Assembly: GCA_020723305.1 (NCBI GenBank)
Contig: DYJC01000002.1
Coordinates: 124,001 to 188,000, forward strand
Length of the DNA stretch: 64,000 bases
Source of the DNA: Desulfosudis oleivorans
GTDB taxonomy: Bacteria; Desulfobacterota; Desulfobacteria; Desulfobacterales; SURF-7
Direction: 5' to 3'
In this document: in pieces, positions 36,594-44,159 of the stretch
How the letters are laid out: each line of letters begins with the position of its first letter
Numbering within the stretch: position 1 is the first letter of the stretch
Position numbers and translations under genes: made by a program
The notes under the pieces: generated by a model
Seen by the model: the letters and a program-made list of their open reading frames with translations, nothing else
What the model was told of the DNA's origin: nothing
Databases searched by the model: none

Positions 36594-36637
36594 TGACTGA
36601 TTGTCAGTCAGTATATTCCATTGTCGCTTTTTGTCAA
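36594..36637 (-). promoter_or_regulatory. tetR promoter with operator copy 2
   Basis: On the minus strand TTGACA (36632-36637), 16 nt, TATACT (36610-36615), immediately followed by the operator TGACTGACAATCAGTCA (36594-36610). A repressor bound there would cover the -10 and the start site. Confidence 0.75.
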
Positions 36638-36778
36638 GATTTTTTTTGCCTCAATATGTACTTTTCAAATTACCCGGATCTTGTTCCGGATAGTCAACAA
36701 CCATCAGAATATTTCCGGCAGGGCATGCACAAGGAAGGAAAGTCAAACACAAACCGTCAAAAGGAAGCAGTTTGAAAC

Positions 36779-36804
36779 CATATGCCGCATAACTGCGGCA
36801 TATG
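36779..36804. other. Perfect 11-bp hairpin after the arsenic operon
   Basis: CATATGCCGCA, loop TAAC, TGCGGCATATG. It lies 40 nt beyond the last gene of the minus-strand ars cassette. No T-run follows, so its role as terminator is uncertain. The rest of 36611-36845 shows no gene. Confidence 0.55.
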
Positions 36805-36845
36805 AAGAAGCATGAACATCGTCATTGAAAGCTCGACCCGTCATT

Positions 36846-37316
36846 TCAAGGCTTAGCCCTGGTCTGAAGGTCGAAAAAACCATAATTCGTTAGAATTTCA
36901 TTCACTTTATTGTGTGTATCGAAGATCAGTTTACCGCAAATCTGTTTGCCTACGGTAGTGCCCACCAGATCTCCTACTATTTCCCTGCAGCTTGTGCCTT
37001 TGAATTTTGAAGCGGTTTTTTGCCGAAACCATTCTCCCAAATCTTGAAGCATGGGAAGTAATTTTTCAGATTCTGTTTCGCTGTCGGACCCCTTGCCCCC
37101 ATACCAGGCAAGCACGCTGGCTGCACTAGTCATAACCCCGCACGTTTCATTAAAAAAACCACAGCCGTCGCCCAGGCCGGACATCGCGCGTACCAGACCT
37201 GGATTTTCATATTTTTCCTGTTCCAGAGCGAGGTGCATCATAATTTGGCTGCAATTATATTTGTTTCCTGCCAATTGGATCATTCGGTTTATGATTTCGT
37301 CACTTGATCTCTTCAT
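36846..37316 (-). CDS. C_GCAxxG_C_C family protein
   Basis: 156 aa from ATG 37316, which has AGGAG 6 nt upstream. The conserved Cys pattern of the family is visible: NCSQIMM near residue 21, GLGDGCGFFNETCGVMTSA near 46-65, SCREIVGD near 116 and KQICGKLI near 130. The family is widespread in anaerobes and is thought to bind a redox metal or cluster, but has no proven function. It lies 2 nt after the arM-type methyltransferase stop, as the last gene of the arsenic cassette. An internally deleted paralogue lies at 34221-34355. Confidence 0.85.
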   Translation of the reverse strand: MKRSSDEIINRMIQLAGNKYNCSQIMMHLALEQEKYENPGLVRAMSGLGDGCGFFNETCGVMTSAASVLAWYGGKGSDSETESEKLLPMLQDLGEWFRQKTASKFKGTSCREIVGDLVGTTVGKQICGKLIFDTHNKVNEILTNYGFFDLQTRAKP

Positions 37317-37317
37317 T

Positions 37318-38181
37318 TTATTCTCCTTTTTTTTGTGCATAGAACTCGGCACTCCAGACATTCCCGACGGCATTCATTGACATCTGATGGATCAGGTTTT
37401 TGCGGTTTTGAGTGGAAATGCCGTCAATCAACTCTTTCAGGCCAGGTACTTCCTCTGTTTCGAAAAACGCTTTGATCTGGGATGCTTCATAGACAAATCG
37501 GTTTCGAACTTCCAGGTTCATCAGACCTGCCTTGCGAAGTCCGGCCAGATATTCTTCTTCGCTGATGGCGCCACCCACACATGCGGCGTAGACCTGATTG
37601 TTCTGACGCAACCAGTCAGGAAGATTTTTCACCACGATATCCGACACCAGCATTTGTCCGTCGGGCTTGAGTACCCGCTGAATTTCCGAAAAAACACGTG
37701 TTTTTTCCGGAGAAAGATTGATCACACAATTGGAAATCAGCCAGTCCACGGACGCGGATTCAACCGGCAGATTCTCAATCAGTCCTTGCCGGACTTCCAC
37801 GTTGGTCAACCCCTCTTTCCGGATATTTTCCCTCGCTTTCTGGATCATGGCCTCGGTCATATCCACGCCGATCACACGACCGTTTGGCCCGACTTTTTTG
37901 GCAGCCAGGATCAGGTCAAAACCTGCGCCGCTTCCAAGATCCAATACTATATCTCCTTCTTTGACACCACTGAACGCCAGGGGATTGCCGCAGCCAAATG
38001 AACTTGCGGCAGCATCGGAATTCAGCGAATGGATATCCGCCTTCTCATAACCGGCCATATTTGCGATGGAACCTTTTTCATTCAAAGGTTTGCAGCCGCA
38101 ACCGCATCCGTCAGAAACCGAACCAATTGCTTTCCCATAAGCGGTTGAAACCATCTCTCTAATTTTTTCATTCTGATTCAT
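37318..38181 (-). CDS. arsM: Arsenite S-adenosylmethionine methyltransferase
   Basis: 287 aa from ATG 38181 (AGGAG 7 nt upstream). SAM-binding motif I is DLGSGAGFDLILAA. The conserved Cys residues that bind As(III) in ArsM appear as GCGCGC near residue 23-27, ISNCVINLSPEK in the middle and YAACVGGAIS towards the C-terminus. The enzyme adds methyl groups to arsenite, which gives volatile or more mobile species. It is the third gene of an arsR-led transcript. The C-terminal region (residues about 230-287) is less conserved. Confidence 0.92.
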   Translation of the reverse strand: MNQNEKIREMVSTAYGKAIGSVSDGCGCGCKPLNEKGSIANMAGYEKADIHSLNSDAAASSFGCGNPLAFSGVKEGDIVLDLGSGAGFDLILAAKKVGPNGRVIGVDMTEAMIQKARENIRKEGLTNVEVRQGLIENLPVESASVDWLISNCVINLSPEKTRVFSEIQRVLKPDGQMLVSDIVVKNLPDWLRQNNQVYAACVGGAISEEEYLAGLRKAGLMNLEVRNRFVYEASQIKAFFETEEVPGLKELIDGISTQNRKNLIHQMSMNAVGNVWSAEFYAQKKGE

Positions 38182-38206
38182 TTCCATTCTCCTTAAATAT
38201 TTTGGG

Positions 38207-38989
38207 TTAATTATTATCATGATTCCAGGGACGCCACTTGTAAGGAATCAACATTGGAACATAGCGCTGGTAGTTTCGATACGCCTCGCCAAAGGTAGCG
38301 ATCAGGTCTCTTTCCTCCAGGAAAGTGCCGATGATTATCCATAAGGTCCACAGACTGTTGAAAACCAACCGGTCCGTGGTTACGGAAACCTGTGACCATA
38401 TCATCATAAGACAGAAGAAATATAACGGATGCCGGACCCACTGGTAACTCCCGCGTACGACAAAAAAAGGCTCCTTTGCGGTTTTGCCCTTTAAATGACT
38501 CGAAATTTCCCGGATCCCAAGTGGGTCAAAAGGCCGCAAAAAACGGGCTGTGACAAAGAAACCAATGATGGAGAAGAAGAACAAGAAGCGCATGAACCCA
38601 TAAGCCATTCCATCCAGCTCAACCTGGAAGGAGGTTGATTTTTGCCAGAAAAGCATGAGTATCAATAAAGACAATCCGGAAAAAATGGAATAGAATGCGC
38701 TGAGGTAATCCTGGGGAATAAAACCCAATAACCATTTACGGAAACTTTTGCGAACCATGAGGCTGTGTTGAAAGAAAAAAAGAAGACAAAGCAAGGTGTT
38801 GACATAAAGATTCGCTGGTTCATCAAGTCCCAGATCGATCTGACTGGGCAATCCAGTATAAAGGAAAGCGCCAAAAAGAATCAGGGAAAAGCCTCCCAAT
38901 ATAATGGAAAGCGCGATCACCACGTATGATGGGATACAGACTTTTGACTGACAAGAACTATTCTCTGAAATTTGGTTTTTGATTTTCAT
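38207..38989 (-). CDS. Membrane methyltransferase-like protein (isoprenylcysteine/NnrU-type)
   Basis: 260 aa with about six membrane helices. The C-terminal part has the family signature: GSYQWVRHPLYFFCLMMIWSQ, and EERDLIATFGEAYRNYQRYVPMLIP (the HP and E-R...Y-Y motifs that bind SAM in ICMT-like enzymes). It sits between arsR and arsM with 25 nt to arsM, and an ArsR operator-like repeat precedes it. It may methylate a membrane-associated substrate; a link to arsenic is inferred from context only. Confidence 0.8.
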   Translation of the reverse strand: MKIKNQISENSSCQSKVCIPSYVVIALSIILGGFSLILFGAFLYTGLPSQIDLGLDEPANLYVNTLLCLLFFFQHSLMVRKSFRKWLLGFIPQDYLSAFYSIFSGLSLLILMLFWQKSTSFQVELDGMAYGFMRFLFFFSIIGFFVTARFLRPFDPLGIREISSHLKGKTAKEPFFVVRGSYQWVRHPLYFFCLMMIWSQVSVTTDRLVFNSLWTLWIIIGTFLEERDLIATFGEAYRNYQRYVPMLIPYKWRPWNHDNN

Positions 38990-39016
38990 TTCTCACTCCT
39001 TTGTTTGATGTAATAG

Positions 39017-39030
39017 TGCACATTCATGCA
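39017..39030. promoter_or_regulatory. ArsR operator-like repeat 2
   Basis: TGCACATTCATGCA, one base different from the TGCACATTAATGCA in the arsR promoter. It lies just upstream of the membrane methyltransferase gene, which suggests a second controlled promoter inside the cassette. Confidence 0.6.
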
Positions 39031-39056
39031 TATATATAGTCAAAAAAAATTCCGCC

Positions 39057-39425
39057 TTATTTTGAACAGCAATCAGGCGGACAACATACGGAAATACTTT
39101 CTTTTATTAACGTCAAAAACCGTTCCAGCTTGTCAACGAATGTCTGGGCGTTAATGGTGTAATACACGTGCCGGGTTTCTTTTTCACAACACAATATGCC
39201 GACCGCATGCATTTGGTTCAGATGCCTTGAAACAACAGACCGGTCTTGAGGCATGTTTTCAGTAATGGAGCCGATATCGGAACGTCCGTTACGCATCAGA
39301 TAAGATAAAATCTGAATACGGACCGGTTCAGCCAGTGTTTTGAAAAATTTGGCATCATAGACTTCGGAAAATTCTTTCAGAACTTCATCTCTTGTTTTTA
39401 TGCGGGTTTGTATTTTCATGATCAT
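39057..39425 (-). CDS. arsR: ArsR/SmtB family metalloregulator
   Basis: 122 aa. Winged HTH: FFKTLAEPVRIQILSYLMRNGRSDIGSITENMPQDRSVVSRHLNQMHAVGIL. The C-terminal tail has SVCCPPDCCSK, a cluster of four Cys fitting As(III) binding at the C-terminus as in one of the known ArsR site types. The absence of Cys in the recognition helix (unlike the E. coli type) supports that. Two near-identical operators flank the gene. It leads the methyltransferase-arsM-C_GCAxxG_C_C transcript. Confidence 0.88.
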   Translation of the reverse strand: MIMKIQTRIKTRDEVLKEFSEVYDAKFFKTLAEPVRIQILSYLMRNGRSDIGSITENMPQDRSVVSRHLNQMHAVGILCCEKETRHVYYTINAQTFVDKLERFLTLIKESISVCCPPDCCSK

Positions 39426-39426
39426 G

Positions 39427-39456
39427 CTTATACATGCACATTAATGCACGTGTCAA
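39427..39456 (-). promoter_or_regulatory. arsR promoter with operator in the spacer
   Basis: On the minus strand TTGACA (39451-39456), 18 nt, TATAAG (39427-39432). The spacer contains TGCATTAATGTGCA (39435-39448), the ArsR operator candidate, repeated at 39017-39030. Bound ArsR would block polymerase between the two hexamers. Confidence 0.7.
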
Positions 39457-39496
39457 GAAAAAAATGAATAACGTCAAAAAAAAATTTGGGTTTGGT

Positions 39497-41152
39497 TCAG
39501 GGGGCATTTTTCCCGGCAAAATAAATCATGGCTGCGACCAGACCCAGCAGGATGCCTACAAAGTGATGGATTGCCAGAAGACTTTCCCGCTCCAGGCAGA
39601 TAAACAGTGCATAAAAGAAAAACGGCCAGAGAAGCGGCCCATTTTTTTTTAAACAATACAGCCATGCCCCTACCTGGGAAAAGACAGCATTGCTTGAGCC
39701 ATAATCCACCTCGCCAAGGACATGGCCCCAGAGTGAAGGTGAAAAGGGTTTTAGGGTGAGGTAAAGAAGGGCGTGACTGAATGGATTGGACATCCAGAGA
39801 CCCAATGCTGAAACCATGAGAAAAAGTCTTGGCCCAAAGACATACTCCAGGGCTCCTCCGAAAATGAGAAACGATAATTGATCTCCAAACAGATGAAATC
39901 CGTGATTGTGGAATAACGGTCCGATAAAAACACCCAGCCAGGTAACATTCCCGGGGTCATAACCGGAATGATCATACCCGTTCTGTCCAAACCGGGTAAA
40001 GACCTTGAGGGCATGCAGGCTTACAAACAGCACAAAGAAAGAAAGGGTCCATTTCATCCGGAAAAGATGAACCAAAAGGCGCCCCTTTTTTGGCATGGGC
40101 AAAGGTTTTACGGCATTCCTCAGGACAAGGCCTCCTTTGAAGACCAGGCGATTTCGTTTGACAAATTCCATGAAAAAGTCGGGGGAGAGGTGAAGTGCGG
40201 TCACCATTCTGATCATCTTGAAAAAATTGTCACAGCTACCGGCCAGATAAAGAGGCTGCCAGGAAGTCGGTTTCATTTTCAGTTTAAACTGATGAAGGGT
40301 TTTGAAATTATATCCAAGGCGCCATTTTTCGAAAAGCCATGCCAACTTCCGATGGTCCTGTTCTCCAGGGAGCAACGCCGCAAGCGGACTCATTCCCAGG
40401 CGTACCTCCCGGACACCTTCTTCATGCAGTACCCTCATGGTCTCAATGATCAGCAGCTCCGATGTAGCGCTCCTGGCACTGGCACTTACCAGGACATCGT
40501 TCAGAAAATACCCTGAAATCCGCAAATCCTGATACATCGGGCAGGCGGTCAGGACAGCAGAGACCTGATTGCGATCAAAAAGAGCAAAATAGCGTTTCTC
40601 CTCTTTCAGTGCCATTGGGACCACCGCATTCAGAAAGCCCAAGGGCGCGAGCTTTTTCCTGCTCAACCAGTCTTCGGTAAGTTCCTGTATTCTGTCCTGG
40701 TAATGGTTCAGCTCCTGTGGAAGGATTTCTTTAATTCCAGCTCCCCGCCGCTTCAGGCTCATGGCAATAGGAAAGCTTTTCAGCAGGGCCATTGGATCGG
40801 AAAAATAGTCCCTGAGAGCGAAAAGCGGTTCAGCACCCACCTGCCAGACCGAAAGACCTGCTTCTTTCAATTCTTCTGCCAGCTTTCCGGAAATGGGCAG
40901 CACAAGTCTGGCCTTTTTCTGAAACCGGGGATCAGCAAAAAAACTCAGTATCATTTGCTTTTTTTTATCTTCCGGGCCAAGGGGTTCGTTGGCCGCAGCC
41001 ACAACCGACGCAGTTTCAAGATAGCGGATTTCGCCAAGACCGCCTGGCAGCAGAAAGGATGAAAAATGAGGATAGAAGGATATCAGAGAGCTGGTGCGGT
41101 CACCATAGAGTCTGAAGAATCGGAAAGAAGAATCGGCGCTCATTGGAAACAC
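39497..41152 (-). CDS. DUF2156 (MprF-like) domain fused to a rhomboid protease
   Basis: 551 aa. Residues about 90-330 match the C-terminal domain of phosphatidylglycerol lysyltransferases (DUF2156): FPIAMSLKRRGAGIKEILP, DWLSRKK, GYFLNDVLVS, VREVRLGMSPLAALLPG. Residues about 370-550 form a rhomboid-type six-helix domain: HNHGFHLFGDQLSFLIFGG, then the Ser motif DYGSSNAVFSQVGAW and the His motif AIHHFVGILLGL. A Ser-His dyad therefore seems intact. A cytoplasmic aminoacyl/acyl-transferase-like domain joined to an intramembrane protease is uncommon. No other gene shares its transcript; promoter module F lies 334 nt upstream. Confidence 0.78.
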   Translation of the reverse strand: MFPMSADSSFRFFRLYGDRTSSLISFYPHFSSFLLPGGLGEIRYLETASVVAAANEPLGPEDKKKQMILSFFADPRFQKKARLVLPISGKLAEELKEAGLSVWQVGAEPLFALRDYFSDPMALLKSFPIAMSLKRRGAGIKEILPQELNHYQDRIQELTEDWLSRKKLAPLGFLNAVVPMALKEEKRYFALFDRNQVSAVLTACPMYQDLRISGYFLNDVLVSASARSATSELLIIETMRVLHEEGVREVRLGMSPLAALLPGEQDHRKLAWLFEKWRLGYNFKTLHQFKLKMKPTSWQPLYLAGSCDNFFKMIRMVTALHLSPDFFMEFVKRNRLVFKGGLVLRNAVKPLPMPKKGRLLVHLFRMKWTLSFFVLFVSLHALKVFTRFGQNGYDHSGYDPGNVTWLGVFIGPLFHNHGFHLFGDQLSFLIFGGALEYVFGPRLFLMVSALGLWMSNPFSHALLYLTLKPFSPSLWGHVLGEVDYGSSNAVFSQVGAWLYCLKKNGPLLWPFFFYALFICLERESLLAIHHFVGILLGLVAAMIYFAGKNAP

Positions 41153-41485
41153 ACAATATTATTTTCTTTTCCTGGTTTTTCCCGGATGGAATCGATTGAA
41201 ACGATGGGGTGAAATGTCAACCGGTTTTGTGGGAACGCCATCCTATCGTATCTGTACCAGCGGATGCAATTCGTATATCTCTTGAACAAGGTTCTTGCCA
41301 CGTGGATTCCTCACCGCTCCTTTTCCCGGATCATGATATCTTGCACGGTTTCTTTCCAAGGCCGGATTTTGTGTATGGATCCGATCATCAGTCCGGTGAA
41401 GGAATTCCTGTATTTATTTGCCGGGTTAATATTACTAAAAATAATGGGATTTTTCATAGATAAGAGTTTGCTTTTTTAGAGGATC
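41153..41485. other. 333-bp gap: long leader with no convincing gene
   Basis: Lies between promoter module F and the DUF2156-rhomboid start. A minus-strand frame of 48 codons (41457 to 41311) starts about 25 nt after the predicted transcription start, but it has no Shine-Dalgarno and no recognisable product. Nothing else seen. Confidence 0.3.
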
Positions 41486-41514
41486 AATATATGCGAAAGT
41501 CGATTGTGCGTCAA
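41486..41514 (-). promoter_or_regulatory. Shared promoter module, copy F
   Basis: On the minus strand: TTGACG, spacer CACAATCGACTTTCGCA (17 bp), TATATT. The most divergent of the six copies. It would drive the DUF2156-rhomboid gene. Confidence 0.7.
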
Positions 41515-41756
41515 CAGTATTTTGTATGCGATATATTGTGCGTAGGTATGCAAATGTGTTCCTGCATCCGGGCGCCCAGTTCTGCTGCTCTTTCCGCAGA
41601 TTCTTCCGGATGTAATTGTTTACAGTCAAAACGGATCGGTTCTGAGGACTCCCATTCAAAGGATTCAGTGATATCCTTTGTTGTTCCGTCCGTATATTCG
41701 CCGATAGCTTTGAACTTCAGAAAATGAGTCAAATGGCATACATTATTTTCTTGAAT
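41511..41756 (-). pseudogene. Fragment resembling a bacterial Ig-like (Big2) domain
   Basis: Immediately after, and in frame with, the radical SAM stop codon, the minus strand reads LKFKAIGEYTDGTTKDITESFEWESSEP, which has the Y-DGT-DIT-W-S pattern of Big2/Ig-like adhesin repeats, then loses similarity. There is no start codon or signal. It is probably debris of a surface protein gene. Confidence 0.4.
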
Positions 41757-43208
41757 TCAATTCTCCCCTGGAAAAAGGGCTTCATGCTTCCCGGATGGAT
41801 CGGAACGTTTGTCCCGGAAGCTTTTTTCAGGAAGCGGCGTTTCAAATTTCTTTTTAAATCCCGGTTTGTCAAAAAGGGAATACCGGTCCGATGTCTTGAA
41901 TGATTTTTTGTAGGATTGATTGAACTTATAAGCAGTTAGAGTCAACATCAGGTTTTTTGTCGTCACAAGGGTCGAGAATGTTCTTTTCAGGGTTTCCCAG
42001 AAACCAAAGTATATTTTTTTCATATAGAAATTGCCTTCATCAATATCCTGGATGGTCATTTTTTTAGGCTTGAAAAGGATTTTCGTGAAACGATAATCTT
42101 TCCATGCTTCCGGATATTTCAGATCCAGCAATCTGTTTTCTTTTTTCAGGCTGTTCCAGAAGGCTGTGCCTGGTAAAGGAGTTAGTTTTGTGAACTGGAG
42201 AATGTCGATATGGGAAGACCGGATAAAATTCAGTGTTGTGTAGAAGGTGGAGATGTCGTCCTCATCTCCGCCAATGACAAAGGTTCCCAGAAAAAGAATG
42301 CCGGCCTTTCGGATGTTTGAGATCAATGTGTCGTAGCTGTTTGTTTTCAGATGTTTCAGGTTGATATTCTTGTTATAGGACTTCAATGTTTTTGGATTAA
42401 CGGATTCCATGCCAACTAAAATAACTTTTACACCGGCTTTGGATGCAAGTTGCAGCAGCTCGATATCTTCTCCGAACTGGATGGATGCCTGGGCGAAAAA
42501 AAATTTCCGGATTCGTTTTTCGATGATCAGCCGGAAAAAAGATTTTGCCCATTCCGTATCTTCTTTGTGATACCCTGCGATATTGTCATCCGTGATCATG
42601 ATGTATTTCTGGGGGATGGTCTCAAGTTCTTCAATGACGGAATGTACGGGACGCCTTCGGAACCGTCTTCCATTAAAAGCGGTAACCGAACAGAATGAAC
42701 AGTTGTTCGGGCATCCGCGGGATGTTTGTATGCTTCCCCATTTGTAGTAGTTATTTTTTAAAATATCCCGCCTGGGGAGGGGCAGATTTTTTAAATCCAT
42801 CATCTCCCCCCTGTATATTTTTTTCAGGCAATTGTTTTCAAAATCTCTGATGATTTCCGGCCAGATCGATTCGGCTTCTCCAACTGCCACAACATCACAG
42901 TATTGCGCTGCTTCATCCGGCAACATGGATGCATGAATCCCGCCGATAACCGTAGGGATACCCTTTTCGCGATAGAGTTGAGAGATCTCATAGGCACGGT
43001 GAACCGAAGCGGTATAGGCTGTCAGCCCGACGATATCTGCATCGCGATATTGAAACTGTTCCACGTTTTCATCAATGACTTCAATCCGGTAATGAGATGG
43101 AGTAAGAGCTGCAATATAGGGCAGATTCAAGGGAGGAAATGAAGTCGTGCTGATATTGCCCAGGCCTTTGACTGAATTCGATGGATTGATTAATAACAAT
43201 CGCGTCAT
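41757..43208 (-). CDS. B12-binding-type radical SAM protein
   Basis: 483 aa from ATG 43208 (AGGAG 6 nt upstream; the longer frame lacks a ribosome-binding site). N-terminal cobalamin-binding-like domain (MTRLLLINPSN ... DIVGLTAYTASVHRAYE, VIGGIHASMLP), then the radical SAM core with the cluster motif RGCPNNCSFCSVT near residue 165. The tail carries a DUF4070-like segment (LTPLPGTAFWNSL). The family includes hopanoid and lipid methylases such as HpnP/HpnR; the substrate cannot be told. Upstream promoter at 43352-43380. Confidence 0.85.
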   Translation of the reverse strand: MTRLLLINPSNSVKGLGNISTTSFPPLNLPYIAALTPSHYRIEVIDENVEQFQYRDADIVGLTAYTASVHRAYEISQLYREKGIPTVIGGIHASMLPDEAAQYCDVVAVGEAESIWPEIIRDFENNCLKKIYRGEMMDLKNLPLPRRDILKNNYYKWGSIQTSRGCPNNCSFCSVTAFNGRRFRRRPVHSVIEELETIPQKYIMITDDNIAGYHKEDTEWAKSFFRLIIEKRIRKFFFAQASIQFGEDIELLQLASKAGVKVILVGMESVNPKTLKSYNKNINLKHLKTNSYDTLISNIRKAGILFLGTFVIGGDEDDISTFYTTLNFIRSSHIDILQFTKLTPLPGTAFWNSLKKENRLLDLKYPEAWKDYRFTKILFKPKKMTIQDIDEGNFYMKKIYFGFWETLKRTFSTLVTTKNLMLTLTAYKFNQSYKKSFKTSDRYSLFDKPGFKKKFETPLPEKSFRDKRSDPSGKHEALFPGEN

Positions 43209-43351
43209 GTTTTCTCCTGTCTCTTGAATATGAAACAACATTTTCAGGAATGGGAAACCATCAAACAATTGTAAAATTTTTGCGGACAGTGTCCGTCTTT
43301 GCTATCTGTTATTTCAGAATCGTATAAATCGTAAGCGATATATGATGACAA

Positions 43352-43380
43352 CTTGTATGGAGAATTTAGACGATTGTCAA
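43352..43380 (-). promoter_or_regulatory. Putative promoter of the radical SAM gene
   Basis: On the minus strand TTGACA, 17 nt, TACAAG, located between trpF and the radical SAM gene, about 145 nt upstream of its start. It has no similarity to the shared module in its spacer. It indicates that transcription here is independent of the trp operon. Confidence 0.45.
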
Positions 43381-43419
43381 GAACAACTTCATTGTTTTCC
43401 GGTTTTGGAGGCAAGGGGG

Positions 43420-44103
43420 TTAAAAAATTTTATTCAGCGTATGGGTTGCCCTGCAATTTTTGACGGCATTCAGAAAAGATGCAACCTTACCAAGATCTTT
43501 TATCCCCGGAGAAAATTCTACGCCAGAACTTACATCTACTGCGGCCGGTATGGCGTCTGAAAAGGCTTTGGCAACATTTTCAGGGGTCAGCCCTCCTGCT
43601 AGGATCATGGAATGGACTTTACCAAACTCCCTTGTATCTTTCCAGTTCCAGGTCATGGCGTTTCCACCCGGCAGTTGCCCCTTGCCGCACTCGACCAGAT
43701 AAGCGGGCACCGCATACTCCTTTGCCTGATGTAAAAAAGGCTCCCGGGTCATGAACAGGGCTTTGATGACAATAATTTTCTGCTGGATCAATCTCCGGAC
43801 AAGGTCAGCGGATTCCTGCCCATGAAGCTGGACAGCCTTGAGACCGCAATAGTCGACAATGTGCATGATCTCATCATAGGCAGCGTTGACAAAAACACCG
43901 GTTCCTTTTACATGAGGAGGCAGGGCTTGTATAATCTCTTTTGCCTGATCCAGGGAGACATTTCGTGGACTTTTGGGATAGAAAACACATCCGATTGCAT
44001 CCGCTCCCAGTTCGGCACATGCAACGGATTGGTCTGCTCGGGTCAGGCCGCATATTTTTACCTGCGGTGGTTTAAGGAGAATATTTTCCTGCTGAATTTT
44101 CAT
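43420..44103 (-). CDS. trpF: Phosphoribosylanthranilate isomerase
   Basis: 227 aa TIM barrel; catalyses the Amadori rearrangement of phosphoribosylanthranilate to CdRP. Typical motifs: VKICGLTRADQSVACAELGADAIGCVFYPKSPR at the N-terminus (catalytic Cys in KICGLT), KAVQLHGQE, MILAGGLTPENV (phosphate loop) and AVDVSSGVE with catalytic Asp. Last gene of trpEGDCF. trpB and trpA do not follow: the next gene is an unrelated radical SAM gene with its own promoter. Confidence 0.95.
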   Translation of the reverse strand: MKIQQENILLKPPQVKICGLTRADQSVACAELGADAIGCVFYPKSPRNVSLDQAKEIIQALPPHVKGTGVFVNAAYDEIMHIVDYCGLKAVQLHGQESADLVRRLIQQKIIVIKALFMTREPFLHQAKEYAVPAYLVECGKGQLPGGNAMTWNWKDTREFGKVHSMILAGGLTPENVAKAFSDAIPAAVDVSSGVEFSPGIKDLGKVASFLNAVKNCRATHTLNKIF

Positions 44104-44159
44104 TTGTTTCCATTAAGCCGGTGGTTGTCTATTACAGATTAAATTTTCTAAAATTTAAA

